From: Cordia subcordata
Taxonomy: Eukaryota > Streptophyta > Magnoliopsida > Boraginales > Cordiaceae
Assembly: GCA_028554755.1 (NCBI GenBank)
Contig: JAPTOF010000002.1
Location: forward strand, 10,775,001 to 10,839,000
DNA length: 64,000 nucleotides
Reading direction: 5' to 3'
Part shown: positions 1 to 13,065 of the stretch, piece after piece
Layout of the letters: every line of letters begins with the position of its first letter
Numbering within the stretch: the stretch's first letter is position 1
Position numbers and translations under genes: made by a program
Notes under the pieces: generated by a model
Told to the model about the DNA's origin: nothing
Databases searched by the model: none
What the model saw: the letters and a program-made list of their open reading frames with translations, nothing else

Positions 1-1915
1 GTAACCTAAAGGGAAGGATTATTGCACTTGGAACTGTAAGTTCTAATATTGTATCTCTTGTTTATATATTTGTGCGTCTTAAACAATCAAAGGAGGAAGT
101 TTTATTTAAATTTTATTAAAAAAAATCAATCCAAAATATAACGAAAGTAAATATCGTCATCCACAAAATATAATTTACTCCTTTTGAGAAGGCGCAACTC
201 CATGTCTTCTAGAAAGGAGTGAAAGAGAATAATAAGACAGTTGGCATTGACCAACCGTCAATAATGGTTAACCCATGCTATTTAAAATGGTGGCCATTGG
301 CCTTTTTTAACCGAGCCAAATTTGAACGTATTACTTCCTTCTCAATTGTTTATAATCATGGCATTTATTTGAATCTCAATTTACAAGCAAATCAACTACA
401 TAAGCAAATAAACAAACATATTAACTAATAAAAGAAATTAACATATTAACCAAATAAATAGATCCATATTAAATTGGTTCATAATTACTATAAAATAAAT
501 AAATGAGCAAATCAAAATGATAGACCACATAGTACACACAAATTAAAATATAAACATCATAAGCTGCAATATAATGATATAAAATAACAGTTTTATAAAT
601 CAAATAAACAAGTATAAAAGATAACGCACAGTTCATGTATTGCTGGATGATAGAACAAATTCTGGAAGTTGATAATCCCATCAATATCATATCATATTGA
701 TAGGATTAGCAACTTGCTCTCGACAAGCTCAATTCATTGGAAATATTTTGAATTAGTTGTATATTAACAATCAATGATGATATCAATTTTAGATCTCGTA
801 GCATGTCTATTTCATTTCTTCATTAAAGTTTACTTATAACTTTTTGGATTAGCATGTCTACTTTGATTTGCATTATTAACTAAATAATTGACATACCATA
901 TTCAGTTTATACAAGTAAATGACTTTTAATAAATATTAAATAATGCAGAAAATAATACATAAATTCAATAATAACAAATAAATATTATAAATACAAGATA
1001 CTTGCAAGCGTAGAGATGAAGGAAACTAAGAATTGGGGGCCGGTTTTTGTTTCTGGGTGGGGTGAAAATGGGTTGGAACAACTGCCAACCGTCTGTCCGT
1101 CTTTCTCCTGGTTCACTCCTTTTGAAAAGAGTGGATTATATTGCGATAGTGATTTCGATTTTTGTTAATATACATATTTGTTCGTCTTTATTGATGTATC
1201 GCCCCCTAATTATTTTGAGTTATTTCTTAAGCTTTTTATGTTAATAATATAATTGAAAAAACACTCATTATGTTTAATCAATTATTTAATATTTCAAAAC
1301 GTTATTGGTTTATTTTAAATAATTTTCAATAATAATGTAATCTAATTCTTTGTAGAAAATTTAATTAATAATATTTAAGTTCTAACATCTGGATTAATTA
1401 TTTTTCTTGGTGATGAATAATTATCTTTACTTATATTGCAATGTGTTTCGAAAGTCAAAAAATACTTTATTCATTTAGTCAATTATGCATGTTTTGTAAT
1501 TTAATGAGAATAGTAGAATACACAAGTATATATGTGTTTTATGCTTCTCTCTCTCTATATAAAATGTTTTATTAAAATTTTCTCATTAATTATTTAAATA
1601 AAAACTTTTCTAAGACTCCGTTTCCCTAGCTCCAAATCCTGTCTTCGTTACCGTATACATATACATACGTATTTATAAAGGAAGTGCAGATGTCTGATGA
1701 GCTCCAAGAAGTGTAAATTTCATATCTAGCCAAAAGGAGACATGACGAAAATAAACATCATATATAAAAACACAAGCATTCGACTGGGACACAATATGTG
1801 CAATACATTCTTTGAAAACTACCAAGCGTGATTGATTTCTACTCTATAATCACAAATCTAACTCTTAAGTTAAAACAGTTGAACTGCATGTACTTCTGTG
1901 TCGACATTAAAGAAT
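1..1915. other. Intergenic, 3' of the GLTP gene
   Basis: AT-rich sequence downstream of the minus-strand GLTP gene. Short reading frames here have no recognisable domain and no splice context. No TIR, LTR or RNA gene was recognised. Confidence 0.5.
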
Positions 1916-4900
1916 TCAGGTCGATTTTAACCTGTCCAATCCATAAGTTCCCTGCAAAACATGGACAAAAGCAGAAGCTTAGAAACACGGAATTGAGGGA
2001 GTAGTTCAAGCTCCTGAGAGTAACTTATATTTGAATTTAAAACTTAAAAACAATCTCAGAAATGGGCATAATAAAAAGAATAATTGGCCCGATTTCAGTT
2101 TTAGAAGGCCAAGTGTTTTTGCAAGAAAATTCCGAAGGTTAGAGGTGAAAATTGGAGCTTGTGCTATTTTCTCATTATGTTACAAAGATGTCCATAATTC
2201 AAAATATATATATACATTATATACACACATTATATATATAAACATATATATATATATATATATGATATATATATATGTGTGTGTGTGTGTGTATATATAT
2301 GTGTGTGTAAATGTATGTATTTATATATGCAATGACTTACCAGAATGATGTGGATTTCTTGCAAAACAGGCACAAGTAATGAAATTAATGTATTCAGTTC
2401 TTCCTTAAGCATGTCATCATTTTCGTCCTTGCCCGCAAGAAGAGCTATGAAACTTGTGGTTTCAGGCACGAGTTGAAGAGCTACCTGGACAAGTTAACGA
2501 AAATGCGAAAATAAATTAGCTGGGGGAAGAGTTGGGGAAGATTAGTGCTTAGTAGCAACATGCTATAGAAATGTTTTATAAGATATTAATCCATCACAGA
2601 AAGTTGCTAGGTTCATATATTAGGGTTTGTCTGATTTGACTTTTGAAAAAATATTTTGTACTATAACTTCTAAAACTAGTGTTTTGTTTCCCCAAAACTC
2701 AAATTTTTTGTTTCTGAAAAAAAAAGTTCTTTTAAATGTTTTAACTTTTTACAAGCTAATTTGAATATTTATTATAAAAAGATATTTTTCTATTGAAAAA
2801 AAATCAATCCAAAGGGGGCCTTTAGTCTATGATACATCCAAAACACACAATTTGTCTAACAAAAAAAGAAAAAAACCTAGATGCACATACAAGTTCTCGC
2901 ATTAATACGAGATGGTTATGGAAATTATCTAGTAATATTCTTAACATGTACGTATCGTTTTCTGTTCTTTAGGGTCTAAGTAGAGATTGAGTCCAATAAC
3001 AAGATAGAAAGGGCAAAATATATCTTGAATGGCAATAAGCAAATGTTGGTCCATAGCTTTTTATGTATGTATATTATACTCTATAATTTACGTACATATA
3101 TATATATATATGTATGTATACACATGTGTATGTGTGTATGTGTATGTATGTATGTATACGTGTAAGATTAAAACTAAAAATTTAGAGAACTATATTACTC
3201 GATAGGCTGTTGCAGAAATCCATCCATGCCATGGCTTTAGAGTGGCGCTGTAAGACTCCTCAACAGCTTGCTGCATGTTCCTTCCAAAATCCTCCACTAA
3301 AATTTGTAACAATGCTACACTAAAATCCAGAGATCTGTACAAATAATAATTAGAATATTAATAGTATGAACCAATAAATTTATTAATTTTGTCCTTGGTT
3401 GAACAAGCATGGTTAAAGCAAGTGGACCCTATCCCTTCAAAAGATCTTTTCAAAATAAACGTGTTTCTTTTAGTTGGAAAAATTAGTTGGCCTTTAAACA
3501 TTATCGTCAAACTATATTCTATACATATACTGATAGAAGTTTCTATACATATAATTGACAAAAATTATCACCTCATTTAAAATTTTAAATTTATAAAAAA
3601 AGAATATTGATGCATTTATTTATTAATTGTATCAACACGCCCCTTACGTGCAGGCGTGATTTTTTTTAATTTTTAAACATAGTTTTAATTTTAATATTTT
3701 TCAAATTAATGAGGGTGGATTTTCGAACTTGAGACCTTCTAATTCTTAAACATTAATACCGTAAGTTACCATTTTATTTAAAAACTTCTACAAGCAAAAC
3801 ACGTAAAAAAAACCTACTGGAATAAAGAGAGCCATCACACAAGAAAAAAGAATCCTGAGTGTCTCAACGAATCTACATTAGTTAAGGTTTTCTTATCTGG
3901 CAGGTGTCTCCACATTAGTGGACATTAACACATGCTAACTCAGGTTTTGGTGGAGGAAACTACATACATTTACTATATTTATTTGTATATATACGAACAG
4001 TGGTCGTATAATACATACCTAGTGAGCCATACAAAGGCTTTGCTGCAGCTTGGTCCCTTCTTCGCAGTGCCCTCGCCTGTTTCCTTCTTCAATATCTCGA
4101 CCACATTTGAATAAACTGAAGGGTTTGATTCATGGAATTTCTCCAATCTCTGCAAATGATATAAATAAACATTTAGTTTGAGAGAAATATGAAAATGTCC
4201 AATTGGATTTTAGAAATATATATATCTTCTTTCTGGGATTCGTCCGTAATCTTTCAGATGCATGCAACATTTTTATACCTCCTAGTTTTCTGACAAATAG
4301 ATGAATTTTTTACGTACAATATAATATGTGTGATGTTAGAGAAAATAGTAGAAAATCTTTCTATTTTCGGGCAGAAATCACTTAAAAGACTAACACAATG
4401 TCACAAAATTATGAGATTAATCTAACATTTTGAAGAGGTCAAAATTATCAAAAGGACAAAGTTAAAAGTGGTTAAGATAAGAATTGAATAAACATAGGTG
4501 CTATTTATATATACTTCTCTCTATTTTTTTCTCTTACATGTCCTGTTCAGTTTATTGATGTTTACTTTGTTTAAGTGTGGGGAAGGACAAAAACGACCAT
4601 GTCTAACAAGCCAAGCACAAAAGAAGATAAGTGAAATTAATAGTCCAAAAATTGTGGGACAAATCACTGTCATGCATGATAGTCAAGATGGTGGCTTTGG
4701 AGCTTCCTTGACGTATAAGGTGTGCAATGAAACAGACTCGAGCCATTGCAGGGACCAAGGCGTGTGTCTTGCACGTAGCGTGATAATGACATATGTTATC
4801 ATAATTCGTTTTACATTTCAGCCTAATTGAGATTGTCTTAAGATTATTTTCGGGTAACCGGGTTCAAGGTTAAGGCTGTTTGTTTGAAATGATGACTTAG

Positions 4901-5618
4901 GTTTGATTTTCATTAGGACGGGAGTTGGCTCGAAGGTGACAGATAAAAAAAAAGATTGTTTTCATTTATCCATTTGTTTTTTGTTTTAAGCTTTGATACA
5001 ACATTTTAGCCTAGACTTCAGAAGAATTAACTAATGTGTAAAATGATTAAAATGATGAAAAAAATTTTATTCATGAAAACCTAAATATCGCTAATATCAA
5101 GGTGATGATGGGTGCAAGAAAAAGATAGCAATCAAGTTGAAATAATTTGGGGTTTCTGGGAGCTTTGGGGTTTACACACCTGAATATTCTGATGTATGTC
5201 TTGTCTCAGCACAGCCATGGTTGGCCCTATCTTATCTGCAAAATGAAATGCAAACACAACCACAGATATATAAAAACAGATGAAATTAAACATATCGGGA
5301 CCAATCAACTAGTGTTGAATCCGGTGTTTGGCGATTGAATGGCAACGGAAATTATCAGTCACTTGCAATAATATTTTTTTAGTATAATTAAGTGTGTGCG
5401 AGTGTGTGAGGCTAAGAGGGAGATAGGAATTAAAGAGTGAGAGGCTAACCAAGAACTTGAATGACCAAGCGGCAGACAGAGAGAAAAGGCTTGATGGAAA
5501 TATAAGCAATACTATTTTGATGATCATCATCGGGTTTTAGTTTGACCTCTGCCATGGACAGCTCTTCAATGGCAGACCTTATCTCTGACACCATATTCAT
5601 CTCTCTCCTCCTTTTCAT
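1916..5618 (-). CDS. Glycolipid transfer protein (GLTP-fold) family protein, six exons
   Basis: Exons, in coding order: 5618/5600-5450, 5235-5180, 4149-4019, 3334-3199, 2484-2341, 1951-1916. All introns are GT-AG and all phases join correctly, giving 217 aa from the Met at 5600 or 223 aa from the in-frame upstream Met at 5618; the start is ambiguous. GLTP-fold proteins move glycosphingolipids or related lipids between membranes in the cytosol. Residues, numbered from Met 5600: VLDKIGPTMAVLRQD then HQN (about 49-67), VWLTR (109-113), WHGW (148-151), and C-terminal YGLDRLKST. Aligned to human GLTP, Asp48, Asn52, Trp96 and His140 are present (D63, N67, W110, H149) and Lys55 is Arg (R70). Asn and Trp at those positions fit the GLTP type rather than the ceramide-1-phosphate (ACD11/CPTP) type. 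No signal peptide or membrane segment is seen. This is the only gene in the window without a lesion. Confidence 0.9.
2203..2318. repeat. (TA)n/(TG)n microsatellite in the last GLTP intron
   Basis: Compound dinucleotide tract of TA with a central TG run, within the intron between GLTP exons 5 and 6. It is immediately downstream of the exon 5 donor (GTAAGT at 2340-2335), so length variation here could affect intron size. Confidence 0.8.
3090..3165. repeat. (TA)n/(TGTA)n microsatellite in GLTP intron 4
   Basis: Alternating purine-pyrimidine tract (TATATA followed by TGTATG repeats) about 35 bases downstream of the exon 4 donor. Confidence 0.7.
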
Positions 5619-5687
5619 CTCTCTCTGATCTCTTCTAGATATATATAATTTTTCTTCTTCTTGATCAATTGTTGCTAAAGCTGCAAC

Positions 5688-5696
5688 TTATATAGC
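5688..5696 (-). promoter_or_regulatory. TATA box of the GLTP gene
   Basis: CTATATAAG on the minus strand, 70-90 bases upstream of the two candidate ATGs. This leaves room for a short CT-rich 5' UTR (5619-5660). It is the only canonical TATA box seen close to a supported intact gene start here. Confidence 0.55.
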
Positions 5697-6894
5697 TCCT
5701 TAACTGGGTATTTTAAAACTTTCGAATATGTCACCCTGTTGACTCTCCAAGATGCTAGAGAATTTCTACCAAACGCGACCGCTTTAAAACTTAAAGATAC
5801 TGAAATATCAAACCTTAACATTTATTTTGTTATATTTGATCTCAACGTGCAGATTTAATTTACTTTTAAGTTTTGTATATAAACAGTTTAAATATTTTTA
5901 AATGAATAATAACAAAATTTTGACCTATAATATGAGTTCTGATGCCATATTGAGTTATCATCTCATTTAAAATTTAAAATTAAAAAAAATTATTATATTG
6001 AACAATAGATACTATGGGTGTCCGTTTAATTGTTTGTCAACTTAAATTTTTTTTTTCATGAAAATTTCTGGAAATTGATCCCTCAGCTACTGTATTTTGT
6101 ACGTTATTTTTTTTTATTGTTGTCTATCATTTAGTTTCGTCTAGTAGATGTTTGATGTGACCCCCTCTTATTTGACCTTGGGTGAGTTATCCTCAAAACC
6201 AATAATTGTTTATGTTGCAGCTAAAGGAGGGCTAGGAGCAGGATGAAAAATGCCGCTTTTGGAGTATCTCGACCGCCTAAAGAATATCATTTTTTTAAAG
6301 TCAAATCATTAAGAAATTGTAACAATAATTAAGGGTGTAGATCTGGCACAATGGTTTTTAAGTTTATATATTTTCTTTAACTTGATATTGGTGTTTACCT
6401 CAAATGTACATATGCACATGATGTGTCACTATATTATAAGTTATAATTCTCAAGTAAATTTATAGTAGTTATATTTAGAAGGATTTAATTACACCGATTG
6501 TCCCTTATTTTTGTTACTTATCAGCAATTATTTTATTCTTTATCTTTCATTTGTAACAAATCAGTCTTAAAACTAATAGTTTTGTATCTCCTTTCATTTA
6601 AAAGCATGTTAGATCTCACGATTTTAGACTTGAAAAAAAGTAAATTTGTGATTCATGTGCACCTCACGTGAGATTTAATGGATTTCTTTATGGAAAGTAG
6701 GGTTTAGAGTAATGAGGATAGAAGACTTAGTTATGGAACTTTTGTCTCAAATGAAAAAATGAGAGATGAAGTTATTACAAGTGACAAAGATTAGAGTTAT
6801 ATATTAATGTAATTTACATCAACAAATGAGCAATATATATATCGTATTATGCGGAGCTAGTACGTACACAGGATGTAATAGTACATGTATTCGA
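5697..6894. other. Intergenic, 5' of the GLTP gene
   Basis: AT-rich sequence with no supportable gene. A motif near 5945-6000 (TCATCTCATTTAAAATTT followed by AT-rich sequence) resembles one in a GLTP intron near 3562-3620, suggesting small dispersed repeat fragments. Confidence 0.4.
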
Positions 6895-7790
6895 AATTTT
6901 TATATTATAGATTCAAAATTTTTATATTATAGGTTCAAAACTCTTATATTAAACTGTAAACATATTTAAAAATCTTATATTATATGCTCATAGATTATAC
7001 TCTATGTTCAAAATTTTTATATTATATGTTCAAAACTCTTATATTACATGTTCAAAAATTTAAAAGCAAGTTCACAAAATAAAAATTATAATCTCATGAA
7101 TTTTATACTCTATGTTCAAAATTCTTATATTACATGCTCATAAAGTATGTTCAAAATTCTTATATTATAGGTTCAAAACTCTTATGTCAAGCTGTAAACA
7201 TGTTCAAAGCTCTTATATTACATGCTCATAGAGCATGTTTAAAATCTTTATATTATAGGTTCAAAATTTTTATATTATATGTTCAAAACTCTTATAATAC
7301 ATGCTCATAGAACATGCTCAAAATTCTTATATTATAGATTCAAAATTTTTATATTATAAGTTCAAAACTATTAGATTAAGCTGCAAATATTTTTAAACTC
7401 TTATATTACATGTTCAAAAGTTTAAAAACAAGTTCACAAAATAAAAATTCTAATCCCGTAAATTTTATGCATGTCCACGGATAAAGATACGTGAGAGATT
7501 TGGTATGTGTTCAAAACTATTGTTCTATATGTTTAAAACCAATACACTGTTAGTTCAAAATGAATAAACGTGCTATTTGATCAATAACAATCCTAATTCA
7601 AAATTATTGTTCTATATGTTCAGAACTAATACACTATTGGTTCAAAATGAATAAGTGTACTATCTGATCTATTAACAGTTCTAGTTCAAAAAATGAATAA
7701 GTGTGCTATTTAATCAATTAGCAGTCCTAGTTTAAAACTATTATTCTATATGTTCAAAATTCTTATATTATATATTCAAAACTTTAATAC
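6895..7790. repeat. Degenerate short tandem repeats of the TGTTCAAAACTCTTATATTA type
   Basis: About 900 bases made of many imperfect copies of a roughly 20-30 bp unit (TTCAAAATTCTTATATTATA and variants). Spacing varies, and there are larger repeated blocks, for example two passages containing AAACTGTAAACAT-like and ACAAGTTCACAAAATAAAAATT-like segments. No coding capacity. A similar texture occurs at 9700-10370 and inside the element at 11085-11623, so this is probably the interior of a non-autonomous element whose ends I could not fix. Confidence 0.6.
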
Positions 7791-9546
7791 AGAGAATATA
7801 CGAATTTAATTTAGCCAAAATATTAAAAACTTAATCTGCATTATTTTAAATAATTTGTTAAATAGTCAAATTTTCTATCCTTTCACTCGTATACATCAAC
7901 AACATACTACGCGCCACTACCATGACACACACCACCACCACCACAACGCACACACGGATCTGTTGTTACATATATGAGAAAATAACTTAAAAAAAAGAGA
8001 GAAAGAGAATAGTAGCGGCAACTTGCATCGACGATAAAACGAAAACGACATAAAGATTGAAGACTATCATTATAGTCGTGCAAAGATGATGATCTCAATA
8101 GTGATGTTCGATTTAAAATCGGACGGTTTGATTTTATTGGGGAGAGACAAAAAGAAGAAAGAGGAAGAGAGTGAGAGGGAGAGAACGGGATGAGTAGCTT
8201 CATATTTAAAAAAAAAAAAACGCGTGTCATTCACTTGATTGTACGGTGTTCCGTAAGAACACGGTTCCTAAGAGTACAGTAACATTTGTGAATTACATTG
8301 TGTAGAATATATTTCTCAAAATTAAAACAAGAATGGGAATCTGATTATCCGAAACCATCACCAAGATTTCTTTAATTTCCTTTAACACTTAAACCCAACT
8401 ATTAGTTGTTCTTCTCACGATTAAAGATCAATGTTCCTTTCATAACATAACCATTATTCATTCTTAGTATTTAAAAAAAAAGAAAAAGAAAAAGAAAAGA
8501 AAATCACGTTCGTTTGGTGACATGAACAACGAATATAAGATAAAAAAAAGAAACGAAAAATAGCCGACATAAGACAACTGGTTTAATTGGCTTGCCCAGA
8601 ACCAGACAGCAATTTGCGAGGCCATTGTGTTGGAAAATACCAAGCAAATCTAAGCTCCTAAACCTTGCATTACTGCCCCTATTTTGGAATTAAAAAAAAT
8701 TGATCATAAATTATTAACTACTTCTGAACTGAAAATTTTTCAAAAGCTGGGATGATCTGTGCTGTAGTACTTTATATATGAATTAAAATTCTCTCCTGAT
8801 TATTGGTGCTTTTCCAAAGATATTAACATGTGAAGGGTTTGTGATATAGTAGTGGAGTCTATTTTTGTATTTTCATTTTCTTAAAATTGAATGGCAAGAC
8901 TCTTATCAAAATGTAGGGAAGGTATTACAGAAAAATGAAACTGTTAATTATTGTTGCCAACTTGATTAAAAAATTGTGATTCTTCTTAGTTTTCTAAATT
9001 TTCGAAATTTTATTCTTCTTAATTTTAACGTTATATCGATTTCTTGGAAATCGGAAAAACTTATTCCTAAAGAACTTTCTCTTTATGTTGAAGTATGCAT
9101 TGAAGTGGGTGCTTCAGATTTTGATCTTCTCATATAAACTACACTCCCATAACACTATGGTGGAAGAATCTCAACCCTTCATGCGCATATGATATCATCT
9201 TACCCTTTCATCTCCATGCTTCGGGAATGCTTTTTTTTTTTTTCTCTGTTAACCTTTTCTTTTTTGGAGTTTGATGAATTTTAAGAAGAGCTGATTGAAG
9301 GATCGAGAGACTTTTAGAATGTCGTTCCTTACAATTTGTGTACTGACTTTTCACATTAAAAATCCTACTTCCTTATGAGTGTTTAAATTTAAGTGATTTT
9401 TCCACAAACAGACTAAGCTGGTTTTTTAAGTTATGTTAACCTCTTTATTTGGATTTATATTGTCGCACAATGTTGAGATGGATCTAATATCTTTTTATTT
9501 AGAATGAATTCTTTGTCATTAATTAAAATAAAAAGAACTCCTTTTG
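7791..9546. other. Intergenic
   Basis: No gene recognised. It contains purine-rich and A-rich tracts (8460-8560) and a poly-T run near 9230. The minus reading frame at 7907-8230 is low complexity and rejected. Confidence 0.4.
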
Positions 9547-10019
9547 GGGGAATTTTACTTTGCACCCTGAGCACTATGCAACCCATAATGTGCGAATGAC
9601 AAGTAAAGTAAAAAAAAAAAAAAACACTATTTTTACACAATTTTTATCATGCTCCTTCAGCATCATGCTCTTCCATGCTCTCTCATATTTATTCACAATA
9701 TTAATACTATTTGTTTAGAATCATAATGCTATTTGTTCATAATGTTAATATTGTTTGTTCATAATATTAATACTATGTGGGTTTGTGTGCCTAAATGTGT
9801 TCTTGTGTATATGCATGTGCAAGAGTAGTGAACAAATATACGCTAAACGGTGAACTAGTAAATTATAAACAAATAGTTAAAAAGTTGTGAATAATTTAAT
9901 TGATATGTTTGTTCATAATTTTTATTCTATTTGTTTATAAATTTTAAGGTCTTTGTTCATTGAAAGTGCATAGTGCTTGATAGGTGTATAGTTCTTAAAG
10001 TGCATAGTATAAGGTCACC
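9547..10019. mobile_element. Possible MULE/MITE-type element with imperfect TIRs
   Basis: The left end (GGGGAATTTTACTTTGCAC) and the inverse complement of the right end (GGTGACCTTATACTATGCAC) align as imperfect terminal inverted repeats, and the similarity continues about 20 bases inward (ACTATGCA-ACCC against ACTATACACC). The interior is repetitive AT-rich sequence. I found no convincing target-site duplication, so the limits are tentative. The ends resemble those of the better-supported element at 11085-11623. Confidence 0.3.
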
Positions 10020-10550
10020 TATTTTTATGTTTACAACTCCTATATGATATATTCATAAGTTTTAACAATTCACAATTTTGTATGTTATATTCATAAATTT
10101 TAATAATTCACAACTCTTATGTTATATATTCATAAATTTTAAACCATATATATTTATGAGTAATATTAAAAAAATCTATTTTATATATTTCCAAGTGTCA
10201 AACACTATGTTCATAAGTTTTATGTTATATATTAGTAAGTTTTATATTGTATATTTATAAGACTTATAATCTATATTTAAAATTTCTTATCTTTTATGTT
10301 CGCAGCTATTACTTTGTACTTTCACAATTCTTTATGGTATGTTTCATGATGTATGAACTACTTTCTTCATAATTTATGAATGATATATCTACAAATATCA
10401 ACCAACAAAATTGACAAATCTCAACTAAAGTACATCATATACTGTCTTCATCAATTTTTCCTTTAAATCTTGTATATGTATTTGTGTATATATATACACA
10501 CATAGATATATTGTACATACATGGACAAAGGCACATACACACACTTACTA
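10020..10550. other. AT-rich intergenic with TATTCATAAATTTTA-type repeats
   Basis: Imperfect repeats of TATATTCATAAGTTTTA type, similar in texture to 6895-7790. No gene. Confidence 0.4.
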
Positions 10551-11660
10551 TTCAAACATATATACATAAACTATACACACACACACACACACATATACAT
10601 CTATTACAAAAGAGAACGAGAGAGGAGAGAGCAGCAAGGAGAAAGTGTAAGGGAGAGAGAGCACACTCAAATTCAGATCTATGTTTCTTCAACTAATTTA
10701 AAGCGGGGAGTATTCTGCGTGTTATATCGCGTGTGCACACTAGTCACTACTGAGAAGGTGTACAATGTGTGGATGTATGATAAACTTTGTGCCCTTCTTT
10801 AGTCTAAAATATACACAGGTATACTATATACACAGACACACATACATATCTGTTATTTATAACAATTCAAACATATATACATAAACTAAATATACATAAA
10901 TATACACATATATACATCCATTACCAAAGAGAGAGAGAGGGGAAAAAACAGCAAGGAGAGAGTGCAAGAGAGAGAGAGCACACATTGATTCAGATCTAAG
11001 TTTTTTTAATTAATTTAAAATGGGTGAATTTGTGCGTGTTACATTGCGTATGCACGCTACTGAGAAGGTGTACGATAAAATTTGGGCAAATTATATCATA
11101 CACCAGAAAAATGGTACACTAAAAGTATGCATCGTGTACCGGCCAATAAATTTCACAATCTGACCGTCGGATCAATATAAAATTTAACGAGTTCACTCTT
11201 TTCACACTAACGAACACAACACAATAATTTGATCGTTGATCAGACACCTAACACCTCTAACTGGGAGCTCTAAAATCATTCATAGATTGTGAACACATCA
11301 TTCGGAGATTGTTAACATATTGTTCACATATTATGAACATAAACATATTTTAAAGAGTCGTAAACATATAATTATCTTTGTAAACATATGATATAAAGCT
11401 TTTAAACATATAATATAAGAATAATTGATAAGTAAATTATGGACAATTAAAATTTTGAATGTAAAGTGTTAAAATTATAACATGTGATTTGTAAGTTATT
11501 AAAAGTTGTAAGCATATAATATAAAAATTATAAACTTATAATAACAAAGTTATGAATGTGTTACTGTGGGGTGTACAATGTTAAATCGGTGAACAATATT
11601 TAAGGTACACAGTATATAGTGCCTAAAATTTGTGCTCTTTTTTAGTCTAAAACTAACAAA
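10551..11660. repeat. Tandem segmental duplication, second copy split by a transposon
   Basis: Copy 1 spans about 10551-10815. Copy 2 is 10866-11084 continued at 11633-11660. Shared landmarks in order: TTCAAACATATATACATAAACTA, an (AC)n or TACA tract, a GA-rich stretch with AGCAGCAAGGAGA, TTCAGATCTA, TGTGCGTGTTA-like sequence, CTACTGAGAAGGTGTAC, TGATAAA, and TTTAGTCTAAAA. Copy 2 is interrupted after GATAAAATTTG by the element at 11085-11623 and resumes with TGCTCTTTTTTAGTCTAAA. Confidence 0.75.
11085..11623. mobile_element. Non-autonomous MULE-type element with 9-bp TSD
   Basis: 539 bp flanked by the direct repeat TAAAATTTG (11076-11084 and 11624-11632); nine bases is the usual Mutator target-site duplication. 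The ends are imperfect inverted repeats: GGCAAATTATATCATACACC against the inverse complement GGCACTATATACTGTGTACC. The interior is AT-rich with repeated AAACATATAATATAA motifs and no coding capacity. The homologous uninterrupted site lies in tandem copy 1 at about 10780-10800 (TGATAAACTTTGTGCCC), which independently supports both breakpoints. Confidence 0.75.
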
Positions 11661-12578
11661 TATTCCTCCTAAAGTTGCCGCGTGTAAGCTGGCAATTCGG
11701 TGCGATGTATGTACGTTGGAACTTATACTGTCACAAACACTTCGGGATTAAATAAATCTATAATCTTGGAATTAGATATGCTTAGATGCTGGGTATCTTG
11801 TTCATACTCCTTTTACAAACTTAGCTTGTCAACAAACAATTAACACTAGATTCATGAATCTTGAACCACATCTATTTCTGCTTTAAGCTACAAGATCTGA
11901 TATAGAACATTCTAGAGTGCTTATAAGTTAATTAATCTCATCTTCAGGTGCGTTCCGAATAAGCTGGAGGGGGCCTTTAATTTTTAATGATTCAACTTGC
12001 TTTGGTATTAACTATTAAGGGCAATATAAGGTCAACAAATCATTAGCCCCATCATGCATATGTTGTTTCTTTCCTTCAAAATGTTTGATATATCAAACGT
12101 ATATTTCCTATAATAGTGAATATTGAAATATGAAACAATTATAAGTTTAGACAATTGGAATTACTTGTCCACGAATGATGATTTGGGCTCGAATTTCATG
12201 CGAGACAGGAGGTTGAATTCAGAGTAAAAGTGCTAAAAAAATCATATGACAGTGAATTTTTCAATCGATTGGGTTGGGGTGGGGGTGCTAAACCATCATA
12301 TAATAGTGAATGGTTCGCATTAATTAGTTCACCACTGATCGTTTCTATATGTATACATCTTTATAATAGTGAATATATATGTAAACTTACCAGCATAACA
12401 AATTTTGTACCAAATTAATGGAATATTAAGCATTAGAATATTCTTTGCTGTCTTAATTGTACAAGTAAATTAACATGTCGGTACGGTTTAGTCCTCGCCC
12501 ATAACCTTGGCATGTGCCTCTGTTGCAACACAAGCCAATATTTATATTGTTATGGCAGGGAATAGACTATAATTTGTA
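11661..12578. other. Intergenic
   Basis: No gene, TIR or LTR recognised. The reading frame at 12230-12418 is short and featureless. Confidence 0.4.
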
Positions 12579-12662
12579 TCTAACCATATGATTAGAAATA
12601 TATTAATCTAACCATATGATTAGAAATATATTAATCTAACCATATAATTAGAAATATATTAA
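12579..12662. repeat. Three tandem copies of a 28-bp unit
   Basis: TCTAACCATATGATTAGAAA followed by TATATTAA, repeated three times in a row; the third copy differs by one base (ATAATT for ATGATT). Within the unit, CTAACCATATGATTAG is close to palindromic. No associated gene. Confidence 0.85.
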
Positions 12663-12789
12663 GTTGGTTTTATTTTTAATTATATCATTAGAAGCTAACT
12701 ATGAACATGCTCACGTGATTCTTCGTTAGCACATAAGTGGGGCGTACTAATATTTAAACGCATCGAGTGTATATTTTGGCCATTTATAT

Positions 12790-13065
12790 ACATCTTACCC
12801 CCTAATGTTTTGTTAAAGTTGTGTAAAATGACTTACAGTTTCAAAATTCACTAATAACCTCCTATGTTATAGAAAATGTTGCTGATGATACTACCTATGC
12901 TATAAAGAATGCTGTACAATTATCTCAAAACATGGGGGTTTTGTGCAATATTCTTTTATAGGTAAAGTAGAACTAGGTATTAGTGAGTTTTAAAGTACAA
13001 GAAGTTTTATGTGTATTTTAATGAAATACAGAACGTTAAAATTCATTTTACCCTTTCTTTTGTAA
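12790..13065. mobile_element. Foldback MITE-like element (family shared with 57320-57545)
   Basis: The left half (TCACTAATAACC preceded by TTACAGTTTCAAAAT) is the inverse complement of the right half (GGTATTAGTGAGTTTTAAAG), giving a long imperfect hairpin about 270 bp overall. The same arms occur at 57320-57545 (CAAATTCACTAATACTC ... GATATTAGTAAGTTTTTAAA, then TGAAATACAGA), so this is a dispersed family. No TSD was identified. Confidence 0.45.

Noticed and set aside
4498..4830. 110-codon plus frame inside a GLTP intron
   Set aside because: Lies in the intron between GLTP exons 2 and 3, has no domain and no splice or promoter context.
7907..8230. 107-codon minus frame (MTRVFFFLNMK)
   Set aside because: Low-complexity translation of purine-rich DNA; no family resemblance.
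6850..8280. A single large non-autonomous element around the TTCAAAA repeats
   Set aside because: Ends with GTAC-rich sequence on both sides were considered as TIRs, but no convincing inverted alignment or TSD was found.
10484..10802. Plus frames rich in Thr/His/Tyr
   Set aside because: Translation of (AC)n and GA-rich microsatellite in the tandem duplication.
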